Shown here one piece after another: positions 11,176 through 21,324 of a stretch of 64,000 nucleotides of DNA. Below the pieces are notes generated by a model. That model did no database searches. It was not told the origin of the DNA and was given only the letters and a program-made list of their open reading frames with translations. Position numbers and translations under genes: made by a program. Location of the stretch: the NCBI GenBank assembly GCA_029216955.1, contig JANAVB010023996.1, forward strand, positions 13,060,269 through 13,124,268, read 5' to 3'. The stretch's first letter is position 1. The number at the start of each line of letters is the position of its first letter. The stretch comes from Iris pallida (taxonomy: Eukaryota > Streptophyta > Magnoliopsida > Asparagales > Iridaceae).

Positions 11176-12645
11176 GTGTCAGAAGTAGAGGAATCTCAAG
11201 TTGCCGAGGTCATGACTCAAGATGACGGGGGTTCCGATGGACCTGTCCCCGAAACTACGAAATTTCATCAAGATGACATTGATCGAGTCGTACCTCTCTC
11301 TGGGGTGGCTGGGACAGAAGAGCCAGCAAAATTTAACTTGGAGGTCGCGGGTGAGGAGACCACGTCAGCTGCGAGCGAGTTACAACCTCCATGCTCCTCC
11401 CCTGGTAAGATAAGCCAAATTTTAACTTACGAGGAGGCCTATCTGCTCTATCATCACATCCTTCGGGTTACGTCGATTGATGATTCCTCTGGACATACAG
11501 GTACTACCTCTCCAGTGTCGATGATGGACATTATTGAGACAGGCTCTGCCGAAGGAGCATTGGCGGAGATGAGCGTACCTCCTCCCCTTCCGGTTCGTCT
11601 TGAGGGGCCTTCCGCTGTCTCGAGTTCGAAAAATCAAATGGTGGGACAGCCGAGGCAGGGGACAATGGTCCTTGCATCTTTTTCTGCTCAGGCGGCTCCC
11701 AGAGTCAACCTCTCTGCCCTGCCAAGTGTCCAGGCTATTCGAGTGGCGGAGGAAGAGTTAGCCGCTATCCGCGTATCGTTCCGCTCAGAATTTGTCCCCT
11801 TCATGGCAAGTTCTAGCGCACCTCCTTCGACGTTGTCGGCCATGCTTCCTTTGACGCCGTCCTCTACAGAGGTTCTGGATGAAGCGTTACAGGACGTGGT
11901 TGACAGATTTTATCGTCACTTGAAGAGGGAGGTAGCGGCTGCTGTGGAAAGAGGGACCTCTTTTGTCTTGGCCCGATAATGCGCCCAGGGTCATATTGAT
12001 ATCCTTAATACTCTTCCCGGTGGGGCAGGGGTAGCCGTGCTTCTGGAGGCAAAATTGCTAGAGGCTGATCAGCTGGTGGACCAGCTTCAGGTGCTGCGGC
12101 AGGCTGATCTGTCTGCTGCTATAGATCAGGAGCGCGATTTCCTCACAGCTGCTGTAGAGGAGGTAAGGACTGCTCGAGATAAGACCAGGCCTGCCATACT
12201 GAAGGACCTCCATAATCTATCTGATCGATATGATGAGTTGAGCAGCGAGAGTAAAGATGTTACGGCTCGGGGGCAGATCCTTGAGCTTCATAGGAAGTTA
12301 GATTTCCTGGTCTGAGCTTGAGGCTGCCCGTACCGAAAGGGGGCTAATTATCCATGCGACTGACAGAGTGAATCGAGCTTCGGCTGATCTAGAAATTGCC
12401 CTGAAAAAGTTGGAGGACGACTGGCAGGCACACATGGACTTGGATAATGTGGAGCATTTGTCCCAAGAAGCGGAGTACCGAGCTATACAGCGGCTTGATC
12501 AGGGGACCGCCTTGGTGAAGAACCGTCTCCTGGAATTATGTAATGCCAAACCATAGACGGCCATTTTCTCTTTTTTTATTTTCGTTCTTTTGCTTTCTTT
12601 AAATAGGACATTATCCCTAGAACATGTAGTACTTTTTGCCTTCCA

Positions 12646-12651
12646 AATAAA
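12646..12651 (+). terminator. Poly(A) signal of antisense gene, A
   Basis: AATAAA 90 bp after the stop at 12556, in a T-rich region. Consistent with plant near-upstream elements. Confidence 0.5.
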
Positions 12652-12736
12652 AGAGCATGCTTTATTCTATCCTTTATTTGTACTTTGCGCTTATGGTGTT
12701 ATGGTGGGGTTTGTCCTGAATGGGGGACTTATTTGT

Positions 12737-13985
12737 GGACCTGTTACCCTTGGCATACCTTGGTTTTAGGTACGGATAACAAGTTTGATGGGGATACCTA
12801 GAACAATTCCACGATAAGGTGATCATGGACGTTCCGGGTATCAGGAGAAAAAATGCTATGGAGCAGCTGGTCTCCCGGGGCATGATGAGGAATGATGGGC
12901 CTGTACTAAGAAACATAGCAAAGGACATTTGTGGGACTATTATCCTTGGCGTACCCTGACTTAGGATACGGATAATAGGATAAAAGGGAACCAACATACT
13001 TACTCAGAGGTAATGAGGACATGGCAAGTATGGGGGTTTTACTGCGGAGTCTTCCTACTCAGAGGTAATGAGGACGTGGCAGGAGTGGACTCAACGGAGG
13101 ATATTTGTAGTCAACAGAGGACATTTGTGGACCTATTATCCTTAGCGTACCCTGGTTCAGGATACGGATAATAGGACGAGAGAGAACCAACATACTTACT
13201 CAGAGGTAATGAGGACATGGCAAGTATGAGGGTTCTACCGGGGAGTCTTCCTACTCAGAGGTAATGAGGACATGGCAGGAGTGGACTCAACGGAGGATAT
13301 TTGTGGACATATTATCCTTGGCGTACTCTGGTTGTGGGCACGAATAATAAGTCGAAAGAGAATCAACATACTTACTCAGAGGTAATAAGGACATGGCAAG
13401 CATGAAGGTTTCTTTGACGGAGCCTTCCCACTCAGAGGTAATGAGGACATGGCAGGAGTGGGCTCAATGAAGGGGGGTACATCGAACGACTCAGAGGTAA
13501 TGAGGACATGCAAGTTTTATGTAGAGGGGTGATTTGTTTTTGGCGGGAGTGAAACGACTCAGAGGTAACATCCACTTGGTCGTCTTGGAAATTTGTGGAT
13601 CTGTTACCCTTTTTTTTGTACTGGGAGTACGGGTAGTGGATTAGAAGGAATGAGCTCTTTCAGGAAGAAAGTTCAGAGGTATAGTCATACATGACTTACT
13701 ATCTGGAAGAGTGACCGGAGTGTGAGCTCAGAGGCACCTGCGGGTACATAACTCGATAATCTGGAAGATTGTGAATATGAGTTCAGCGGTACCAGCGGGT
13801 ACATAACTCAATAATCTAGAATCTGGATTATGAGTTTAGCGGTACCAGCGGGTACATAACTCGATAATCTGGAATTTTGTGAATATGAGTTCAGCGGTAC
13901 CAGCGGGTACATAACTCGATAATCTGAGATTTTTGTGAATTTGAGTTCAGCAGTACCAGCTGGTACATGACTCGGTAATCTGGAA
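12737..13985. repeat. Array of diverged stem-loops between the two convergent units (A)
   Basis: Three kinds of inverted repeat recur. (a) CTATTATCC...GGATAATAG arms at 12937-12978 and 13133-13174, with relatives at 12742-12780, 13309-13350 and 13601-13639. (b) Arms around a constant loop CTCAGAGGTAATGAGGACATG: CATACTT/AAGTATG at 12995-13032, GAGTC/GACTC at 13047-13092 and GAGCC/GGCTC at 13420-13465. (c) GAGTT...GTACC-AGCG-GGTAC...AACTC at 13779-13809, repeated about every 57 bases to 13960, and AAGT...GTAT-AGTC-ATAC...ACTT at 13669-13697. It lies exactly between the 3' end of the plus-strand gene and the stop codon of pol. No protein frame crosses it. Confidence 0.85.
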
Positions 13986-13993
13986 AATGTCGT

Positions 13994-15121
13994 TTAGACA
14001 TAATATTTCTTCAGGAATGTACCGTTGACTGGCAGCATGAGCAAGTCTTCGTTTTGTTTTGTGAGGCGGTAAGCACCGTTGGAGAATACGTCTCCAATGA
14101 TAAATGGACCTTCCCATTTTGGTTGGAATTTGCCGGCAGTTTTGTGAGTCATGACCATCGACCTCCGAACTACCAGAACGAGATCGCCCACTTGGAATGT
14201 TCTGATTTTAACCTTCTTGTTGAAGGCTCCGGAGATACGTGCTTGGTAAAGCACGATTCGTTGCTGAGCCAAGAGGCACTTTTCATCTAAGGCCTCCAAC
14301 TCTTGTAGTCCGCGACGGTAGTTATCGTCCGTCGTTAATTGGTAAGTGAAAGCAACGCGAAGCGAGGGTATTTGAGTCTCTAATGGGAGAACTGCCTCAC
14401 TCCCGTACACCAGGGAGAATGGTGTGTTCCCTGTGGCTGTTCGAACTGTGGTACGGTATGCCCATAAGCATTCACCAAGCTTTTCGTTCCAGTCACGCTT
14501 ATTGGAGGATACGAACTTCTTGAGTAACATGATGATAGTTTTGTTGAATGCTTTTGCCAACCCATTTGCTGCAGGATTGTATGGTGTCGAAGCGACATTC
14601 TGAATTCGGTGTTTGTCGCAGAACCGATAGAAGGCATGGCTTGCAAACTACGGACCATTATCGTGGATGATCCTTCGGGGCAGTCCAAAGCGATAGATGA
14701 CGTGATGCTTGAGAAAGCTGACCATGTTTGAAGTTTTAACTTCTGCAAGCGGGACAGCTTTCGCCTATTTGGAGAAGTAATCTGTGATTGCGAGTATAAA
14801 GTCGATGTCCTCGGAAGGAAGGTAGAGTAATCGGACCAATGATATCCGTTCCCCATGCTTCGAATGGCCAGGACGCCACTGTAGGATGTAGGAATTCGGA
14901 TGGTTGGTGGATGAAGTCCGTGTGGACTTGGCAAGCTTTGCACTTTCTTGCATAGTCTATTGCATCTGCTACCATCGTGGGCCAGTAGTAGCCCATTCGG
15001 CGAAGACGGTCTTGCAATTTTGGGCCAGGCTGATGGGCCCCGCAGACACCGTCATGAGCTTCGCGTACGGCTTCTTTGGCTTCTGCGTTTGACAGACATC
15101 GAAGCAGTAATCCATCATAGG
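13994..15121 (-). pseudogene. Integrase of element A (broken)
   Basis: Zinc-binding HHCC region near 15090-14930 (EAHDG...GAHQPG...CKACQ), catalytic core with WGTDIIGP (first Asp), HDNGP followed by a TAG stop where Gln is usual (second Asp), and NGLAKAFNK, where the third catalytic residue Glu is replaced by Lys (codon 14552-14554). The C-terminal part keeps the LAYRTT-like WAYRTT, TGNTPFSLVYG, GDLVL and the WEGPF motif, ending ..LKKYYV at 13994. A stop after position 15123 and a frameshift near 14810 separate it from the RT frame. Last product of the gag-pol polyprotein; its normal role is strand transfer of element DNA. Confidence 0.88.
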
Positions 15122-15122
15122 A

Positions 15123-18100
15123 TCAGCGATACAGCATTTTTGTCTCTGTATCGTAGAAGAATCTGAGAGAACGCCTTCTGATAGAAGTGGCCTCTTTTGG
15201 GTTCTCGGGCAGGATATCATAAACTATGAAGTCAATGAATGGTTGTCTCCAGTCTGGGACTTCGTCGATCGTCTGAGCGGAATCACTCACCACGAATTGA
15301 ACATTGTCCTTGGGACAGACCAGTTCATGGCCTATCACATCCACTGATTGATGAGTATGATTTGGCACTGCTAGGGAAGCGGCAAGACCTGCTAAGGCAT
15401 CGGTTTCGATATTTCGGAGTCTGGGAACGTGTTCAATAAAGAACCCCTCGAACGACGAGATGATGTCGATCGCTATTTGGTGATAGGGGATCATGTCTTC
15501 ATGGCGGGCTTCGTATGAACCCCGGATCTGATTGACGATTAACTGCGAATCGCCGTATGCTTCAAGATGTTCCACCCCCAGCTCTCTTACAAGTTGGAGG
15601 ACAATGACCAAAGCGTTGTACTCGGCCACATTGTTAGAGCAGGATTCTGTGAGGGAGTAAGCGTGATTGATCACCAATCCGAAAGGAGAAACTAGCACCA
15701 CCCCGACTCCGACGACGATGTTGCCCTTAGGTCCAGTCCTTGAGGCGCCGTCGAAGAACATTCTCCATATATCATCGTGAGAGGTTGCATGCGAGTCGGC
15801 GACCTCATCTGGGATTCTTTCATATATTCTGGACGACTCCGAGCCTGGGTGGGCTGCCAAAAAGTCTGCCAGGGCTTGACCTTTAACAGCCTTTTGTGGG
15901 ACGAAGATCATATGGTAGGTGGACAGTAACATTGCCCATGTAGCGAGGCGAGAGCTAAGTGCCCCTGGCTTCGTCATGAGGACCCTGAGGGGGTTGACTC
16001 GTGAGATCACATGTATGGTTTGTCCTGAGACATAGTGCCGCATCTTTTGAATGGCGAATACCAGGGCGAGACATTCCTTCTCTACGGCGGTATATCGATG
16101 CTCTAGCCCGATCATCATTCGACTAAGGTAATATATAGCTTGTTCATAGCCTGCATCGTTATTTTGTGCCAGCAGTGCGCCGAGGAAATGCTCCATTGCT
16201 CGTACATAGAGCAGGAATGGTTTTTCAGCAACCGGGGCCACCAGGACTGGAGGGTTCGACAAATATTCTTTGATGCTGTCGAAGGCACGCTGACATTCTT
16301 CATCCCATACGAATGAGACTTCCTTCTTCATGAGATGGGTGAATGGCTGACATCGCCTGGAGAGGTTAGAAATGAACCTCCTGATGTAAGCTAGCCTCCC
16401 TTGAAGGCCTCTGAGTTCGCGAAGATTTCTCGGGGAACCTATCTCCATGATTGCTTTTGTCTTCTCAGGGTTTACGTGGATACCCTGGGCGGTAATGATA
16501 AAACCCAAGAACTTTTTGCTGGATAGGCCCAAAAAAGATTTTGTGGGATTCATCTTCAGGTTATGTGCTCGCATCAGGTCGAATATCGTCCTCAGATCCT
16601 GGAGATGGTCTCCCTTAGAGCGACTCTTGACGGCGATGTCATCAACATAGCACTCCACGGTCTTGCACAAGTGATCACTGAAGATGATACTCATGGCTCT
16701 TTGATATGTGGCGCCAGCATTCTTTAAACCGAAAGGAATGACTGTGTAGCAGTATGTGCCAATCGGTGTTCGGAATGATATATATTTTTCGTCGTCAGGA
16801 GACATCTTAATTTGGTGGTACCCCGAGAAACCATCCATGAATGACATACGTTCGAAGCCGTATATGTTGTCGATCATGATGTCTGTGATAGGGAGAGGGA
16901 ATTCATCTTTGGGACATGCCTCGTTTAGATTGCGGAAGTCGATGCAGATTCGAATCTTCCCGTTCTTCTTGAGGACCGGTACTATGTTGGCGACCCAGTC
17001 TGGATGTTGCTCCTCGCGTATGAAGCCGCTGGATATCAGTTTGTTGACTTCGACTTCGATCGCATCCATGATGCCCGGGCGGAAGCGTCGCTGTTGTTGT
17101 TTGACCGGCTTTGCATCTGGCCGAATATTGAGTTTATGAAGAGCAATATCTGGATTTAACCCTGGCATGTCTTCATAGCTCCAGGAGAACACATCAATGT
17201 ATTCTTTGACGAGTTCCAGTAGCGATTCTCGCTCTTCGTCTGTCAGGCTTTTGCTAACGAAGATTGATTTTGGAAAAGAGTCGCTGCCTAGATCCACTTG
17301 TATGACCTCATCTTCAGTAGGAGGCTCTCTCCGTTCGAACCGCTTTTCCCATTGTGCATCCAGCTGTTGGGCCCACGGCTCTAACTTGAGGATTTCAGGA
17401 ATGTCTTCATCTTCTTCGTAAGCGTCGGCGAATGTCGTGTTGACTGACAGTACTTGTCTGAATACGTCTCCGATGCTGGTGTCTGAATCAGAAGTTGGTG
17501 ACCCGGTTGAATGTGAATGTCGGTCGTATTCCTCATCTGAACTTTCAGGGGTCGTTGTGGGCGTAACATACCCTAATCCACATCGGGTCTTACTGTAGTA
17601 GTCCCGTGGTTTGCCAGCAGGGACTGGTGGCTTTAAAGGTAATCGTCGCCCAGTGCCGTAGTTCAAGCCTGGTGTAGTCTCCAAATCATACCCCTGTTTT
17701 TGAATGAGGTATTTGGATTGGGGGCTATAAAGATACAGAGGCAGTCTCCCGGCATCTGATTCAAGATCGACCTTCTCTATGGTGAAGGGTTGTGGGTCGT
17801 CCTTCCGGCCGAAGATGATTGGATGGTCCCCACCCTCGATTATACGGTAAGCGTCTTCCACTAGAGTAAGCTGGTTTGCGGTGTACACATTTATCACATG
17901 TGTGTGTAGGTGAGTGCCTATACCATGTTCCATAGCATACATTATACAAAGCTTATTAAGCTCGAGGTAGTTCAAAGATAGCCCTTTATTGATGAAGTAA
18001 GGTATCTTTTCTAGTGGGATTACATCATCTGCAGAGAAAACATCAGTGTGGGCAGCGACATACTTGGCTAGCTCCGGTTCTTCTTCGGCCACCCCCAGTA

Positions 18101-18581
18101 TAAATGAAGACTGAGAGGATGACCTGGGTAGCTTGATCGTCAGGGGCTCCGCCGGTGGAGCAGAACGTGGAGTCGTTGGCAAACTAGCGACCCCCAGTTT
18201 GGTACTCGATGCTGGACGGGGAGTTGTTGGCTCACTAGAAGCCCCAGACCTTGCATCGGGGTGACGACTCTTCTTGGAAAGGCGTATCATCATTGGCTTG
18301 TCGGAGGGATTGAGTTTCTCCATTTGTGGCTGGCCAACTCTCGGTAGTCTGATTGTTAGTGGCTCCGTTGTGGGTCTTGGCACTTGGCCAAACCTTGGCA
18401 GTCGGATTATCATTTTCTCTTCTTGTGCCGAGAGGCTGATTGCGTCCTTACGCAGAGTGGCTATAAGGGGTGCGGACTTTCCAGGTTTGCGAGCTTGGAG
18501 GTGGATCGGTAGGGGTTCTTCTGATCCTGTGGCTGTCTCGGTACGAGCTTGCACATCTCCTTCACCAAGGTGCCTCTTCAA
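15123..18581 (-). CDS. Reverse transcriptase and double RNase H of element A
   Basis: Open frame of 1152 codons, a continuation of the polyprotein in the same frame as the protease. Linker about residues 1-500. RT about 510-720: KKNGKIRICIDFRNLNEACP, PFGLKNAGATYQRAM, and catalytic YVDD at about residues 645-648. First RNase H about 760-870; its usual catalytic Asp site reads YVRAMEHFLGALL, so it is probably inactive. Second, archaeal-type RNase H about 937-1065: FFDGASRTGPKGN, NNVAEYNALV, YGDSQLIVNQI and ETDALAGLA, with all acidic residues present. The double RNase H is the hallmark of the Tat lineage. The start shown is only the first Met after a stop at 18646-18648; no separate initiation is expected. 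Confidence 0.93.
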   Translation of the reverse strand: MKRHLGEGDVQARTETATGSEEPLPIHLQARKPGKSAPLIATLRKDAISLSAQEEKMIIRLPRFGQVPRPTTEPLTIRLPRVGQPQMEKLNPSDKPMMIRLSKKSRHPDARSGASSEPTTPRPASSTKLGVASLPTTPRSAPPAEPLTIKLPRSSSQSSFILGVAEEEPELAKYVAAHTDVFSADDVIPLEKIPYFINKGLSLNYLELNKLCIMYAMEHGIGTHLHTHVINVYTANQLTLVEDAYRIIEGGDHPIIFGRKDDPQPFTIEKVDLESDAGRLPLYLYSPQSKYLIQKQGYDLETTPGLNYGTGRRLPLKPPVPAGKPRDYYSKTRCGLGYVTPTTTPESSDEEYDRHSHSTGSPTSDSDTSIGDVFRQVLSVNTTFADAYEEDEDIPEILKLEPWAQQLDAQWEKRFERREPPTEDEVIQVDLGSDSFPKSIFVSKSLTDEERESLLELVKEYIDVFSWSYEDMPGLNPDIALHKLNIRPDAKPVKQQQRRFRPGIMDAIEVEVNKLISSGFIREEQHPDWVANIVPVLKKNGKIRICIDFRNLNEACPKDEFPLPITDIMIDNIYGFERMSFMDGFSGYHQIKMSPDDEKYISFRTPIGTYCYTVIPFGLKNAGATYQRAMSIIFSDHLCKTVECYVDDIAVKSRSKGDHLQDLRTIFDLMRAHNLKMNPTKSFLGLSSKKFLGFIITAQGIHVNPEKTKAIMEIGSPRNLRELRGLQGRLAYIRRFISNLSRRCQPFTHLMKKEVSFVWDEECQRAFDSIKEYLSNPPVLVAPVAEKPFLLYVRAMEHFLGALLAQNNDAGYEQAIYYLSRMMIGLEHRYTAVEKECLALVFAIQKMRHYVSGQTIHVISRVNPLRVLMTKPGALSSRLATWAMLLSTYHMIFVPQKAVKGQALADFLAAHPGSESSRIYERIPDEVADSHATSHDDIWRMFFDGASRTGPKGNIVVGVGVVLVSPFGLVINHAYSLTESCSNNVAEYNALVIVLQLVRELGVEHLEAYGDSQLIVNQIRGSYEARHEDMIPYHQIAIDIISSFEGFFIEHVPRLRNIETDALAGLAASLAVPNHTHQSVDVIGHELVCPKDNVQFVVSDSAQTIDEVPDWRQPFIDFIVYDILPENPKEATSIRRRSLRFFYDTETKMLYR

Positions 18582-18647
18582 CTTTTCGTATAGGCAGGAG
18601 TCTGAGTAGTAGGATTCGACCCCTTTGAAGGGATCGATGTCGGCAAA

Positions 18648-19679
18648 TTATGTCCTCACAAAGTCGTGTTTGTCGACATACTTGAAGCACTGGTGCAGAG
18701 TGGAAGGCACGATCATATAATCGTGTATCCAAGGGCGCCCCAAGAGGATGTTGTAGGAAGTTTCTGCGTCTATGACGTAACAGGTTACTTCTGAGTGAAG
18801 ATCGCCAAATTGGCACTTCAAGCGAATCTTCCCAATCGGGTAGCTCCTGCCCGAATTGAAACTGCTGATGGCGGTACTTGTTGGCGTCAGGCGATGCATA
18901 GGAATACAGAGATTATGTAACAGACCCTTCGAGATGATGCTTATGGAAGAACCAGGATCAATGTGCATCCGATCCACCTTTACGTCGCCGATGTATCCAG
19001 TGTAATATAACGGGCGATCGTGTAGGTTGCTTTTGATGAGCATATCATGCAGAGTGAAGATAATGTTGGACATCGCTCCCGTGCAAGCCCTATCTTGGAG
19101 ATCTGCAGGCGGGCTCTCTCCTGTGAGGTTGACCTGAGCCAGATAGGCGTCGGCATTCTGGAGTGCATCGCTCAAAGCTGCGCGAACATCCTTTGAGAGT
19201 CTCAGGAGCTCGTATAATGACAATTTGGCCAGTGTGTTGGCCAATTGCGCCAAAATGTCGAAGTTGTAGGGACTCTCCAGCCCCTGCGGTGCCTCTTTTC
19301 GGAGGGATTTGTCAAAAGGAGTCTCCTTCGGCCTAGGCTTGTCGGTCGTCGGAGGCTGAGCAGGTCCCGGAGCGTCAGCAGTAGCTGGCTGATGATCTTC
19401 AGCCGAGTTATCAGCCACAGGTTGGGATTGTACCCCAGACCGGGTAACGACAGCCATGACTTTTTCGACATCTGCCGAGATTGTGCGACAGGATCTGACT
19501 TTTCCACTCTTCTTCTTGCGAATGGACGGTGGTGTGGATTGAGTCACTTCGAGTACCAGGTCCGGATGGACCCATATGACCTCCCTCCGTGATGTGGTGA
19601 GGGGCACTAGACCAACAGCCTGATCTCGAGGAGGTAGAAGATTAGCAATTTCCATTGTTGCCAAAGGGATGGGTACCAC
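18648..19679 (-). pseudogene. Protease region of element A gag-pol
   Basis: Retropepsin with the active-site motif HIDPGSSISIIS (D-P-G-S-S form common in Tat elements) near 18970, and flap/C-terminal motif ETSYNILLGRPWIH near 18770. The N-terminal part (19679-19250) is a Pro/Thr-rich linker, followed by a helical stretch LLRLSKDVRAALSDALQNAD. The frame ends in TAA at 18646-18648. The older copy at 2340 has a Lys codon there, so this is a recent nonsense change, and the same frame reopens as the RT frame. Confidence 0.88.
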
Positions 19680-20150
19680 ACCGTCTTGTGTTTCTATTGG
19701 AAGGAAGCTACCAAATTATACTGACACCATATTAGCTGCCACAGTTACCTCTTCGAAATTAATGGCCAGAGCGTTCGAATCGATAAGATGTTGGATGTAT
19801 TGTTTCAGTTGATAGCAGTCGTGTGTAGCGTGGTGGACGTAGCGGTGGTAATGGCATTACTTTGGGCTCTCCATTTCTGCCGGCCGAGGTTCCCATCTTG
19901 GTGGAGGGAGCTGAATTCTGTCTCCTTGTATGAGCATGTCCAAGATGGACTTGACGTGGCCGTCTTCGAAGGAGTAGGTCATTTATGGCCATTGCTTGTC
20001 TGCCAGTTTTGACTCAGGTTTCTGGGCTGTGTCGGCCACCATAGCCTGCTTGCCCTTGTTGTCCCGATTGTTGGCGGAGCTACCCCCGTTGTTATTGTTG
20101 GCATTAGGACGCCTGCCCTTGTCCTCTCCCTCTGAGATGTGTAATCATAG
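19680..20150 (-). pseudogene. Gag C-terminus with zinc-knuckle-like motif, element A
   Basis: Minus-strand translation at 19857-19806 gives CHYHRYVHHATHDCYQLK, the C-x2-H...H-x4-C type motif that ends Tat Gag proteins just before the protease. Several stops and a frameshift break this stretch. An Asn-rich segment precedes it (about 20090). Confidence 0.75.
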
Positions 20151-21324
20151 TTAGCGAGCCTTCTTCAATCGTTCTTCGGCGCTAGTGGCACTGATAATAA
20201 ACGTCTTCCAGTCTTTGAATTGACTTTCACCCATCAAGAGGCTGATTGTTGGAAGCAGTCTCTTTTGGCAAATTTCAATTAAGGAGGAATCTGGATTACC
20301 GGACGGCAGCTTCATGGCGGTTTGGCGGAACCGCTCAATATAGTTCCTTGTCAGCTCTTTCTCTCCTTGAACAACGTCCATGAGGGTGGACTTATGACGT
20401 CCTGTCCTACTTCGTAGAATCTCTCCAAGAACATGTGCTTGAAGCTGGCGAAGGAGTGGATGCAGTTGTCTGGCAGGTTACGGTACCAGTCGAAGGCGAC
20501 CCCCTCCAATGCTCCGATGGATAATCGTGTAAGGATGGCATCGTCATGGGACAGATGGTCGGTGGTGACCTCGAAGTAAGTGATGTACCGACTTGCGGAG
20601 GTCTTCCCATCATATGGATTGATGTGGAATGGTTTATACTTTGGTGGGAAGGGAACATCTCTCCACGCAGCGGGATACGGTTGTCGTATCCTGAGGTCTT
20701 GGCAGTTTTCATAGGCATGGAACATGGCCCGGAGCTCCTGGACCTCTCTTCTTGCCTCCCTGGCCTCGTCTGCAGCGGTAGGAGCCGACATTTCAGGAGG
20801 ATTATTGCCCGGGTTCGGTGCTGCTGAGTTCGAGTCCGCATTGACCGCGGGACCCAAGTTAGTTTGGCCAGGCGTCCCTCCTTACAGAGTAGGAAGGCTG
20901 CTTTGATCTCGTCCACCGATTTGACCAAAGTGCACAGTATGGCCTCCAGAGTATCGATGCGTTGGCGATCACTGGGACCATCTTGTTCGTCGTTTGTCAT
21001 GAATGCCGTCTTCACATGAGAAGAAGTGGAAGGGACGGTGGATGACGTGCCTTCCGAATCATACCCCTGTACCGAAAAGTCATCGGGGTATGTGGGAATG
21101 TTCTCCTCTGGTTCGGACTCAGAAGAAATAGTACCCCCAGCTTCAGAGCCTGCTTCATTTTGAGAGTTGTGGACGTCCTCGGGGACGTCGGCACTTGCTG
21201 TATCTGATGGGAGAGTTATTTTCCCGGGCTCGTCTCCTTGGAACATCGGATTGTCGTAAATGTTCGGAGGAGTGCTACCCCCAGTTCCAGTGACCCCCAG
21301 TAATACGGATGATGAATCTCCCAC
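20151..21324 (-). pseudogene. Gag of element A (two frameshifts)
   Basis: Three frames follow each other: 21324-about 20890 (acidic, Ser-rich N-part ending CKEGRLAKL), 20880-20360 (REVQELRAMFHAYENC, FHINPYDGKTSASRYITYFE, GVAFDWYRNLPDNCIHSFAS, FLERFYEV) and 20381-20151 (ELTRNYIERFRQTAMKLP). The middle and last parts are the retrotransposon gag (capsid) domain, with the usual W-x3-LP...F..F..F pattern. Gag forms the virus-like particle that packages element RNA. Confidence 0.88.

Larger units (their letters stand above)
8142..12556 (+). pseudogene. Antisense PMD-domain gene of element A (three exons, decayed)
   Basis: Plus strand, opposite to pol. Exon 1 8142-8292 (basic N-terminus), exon 2 8697-11093, exon 3 11176-12556. 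Exon 2 is related to the aminotransferase-like plant mobile domain. The D copy keeps FYTPIGEMGLALHKMH and KLPWGDEAF, matching the family pattern of a GEM motif followed by a GLP-like motif, and both copies end the domain with SRFARQFGY. After the domain come an acidic, Asp/Glu-rich linker (about 10820-10920), a basic KRSRQ patch, and a Glu/Leu-rich C-terminal coiled coil (about 12037-12550). Breaks: stops at 8972, 9462, 9614 and 11977, one extra base near 10545, and a frameshift near 12315. PMD proteins of host plants act in gene expression and silencing. The role of element-borne copies is not established. Confidence 0.8.
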
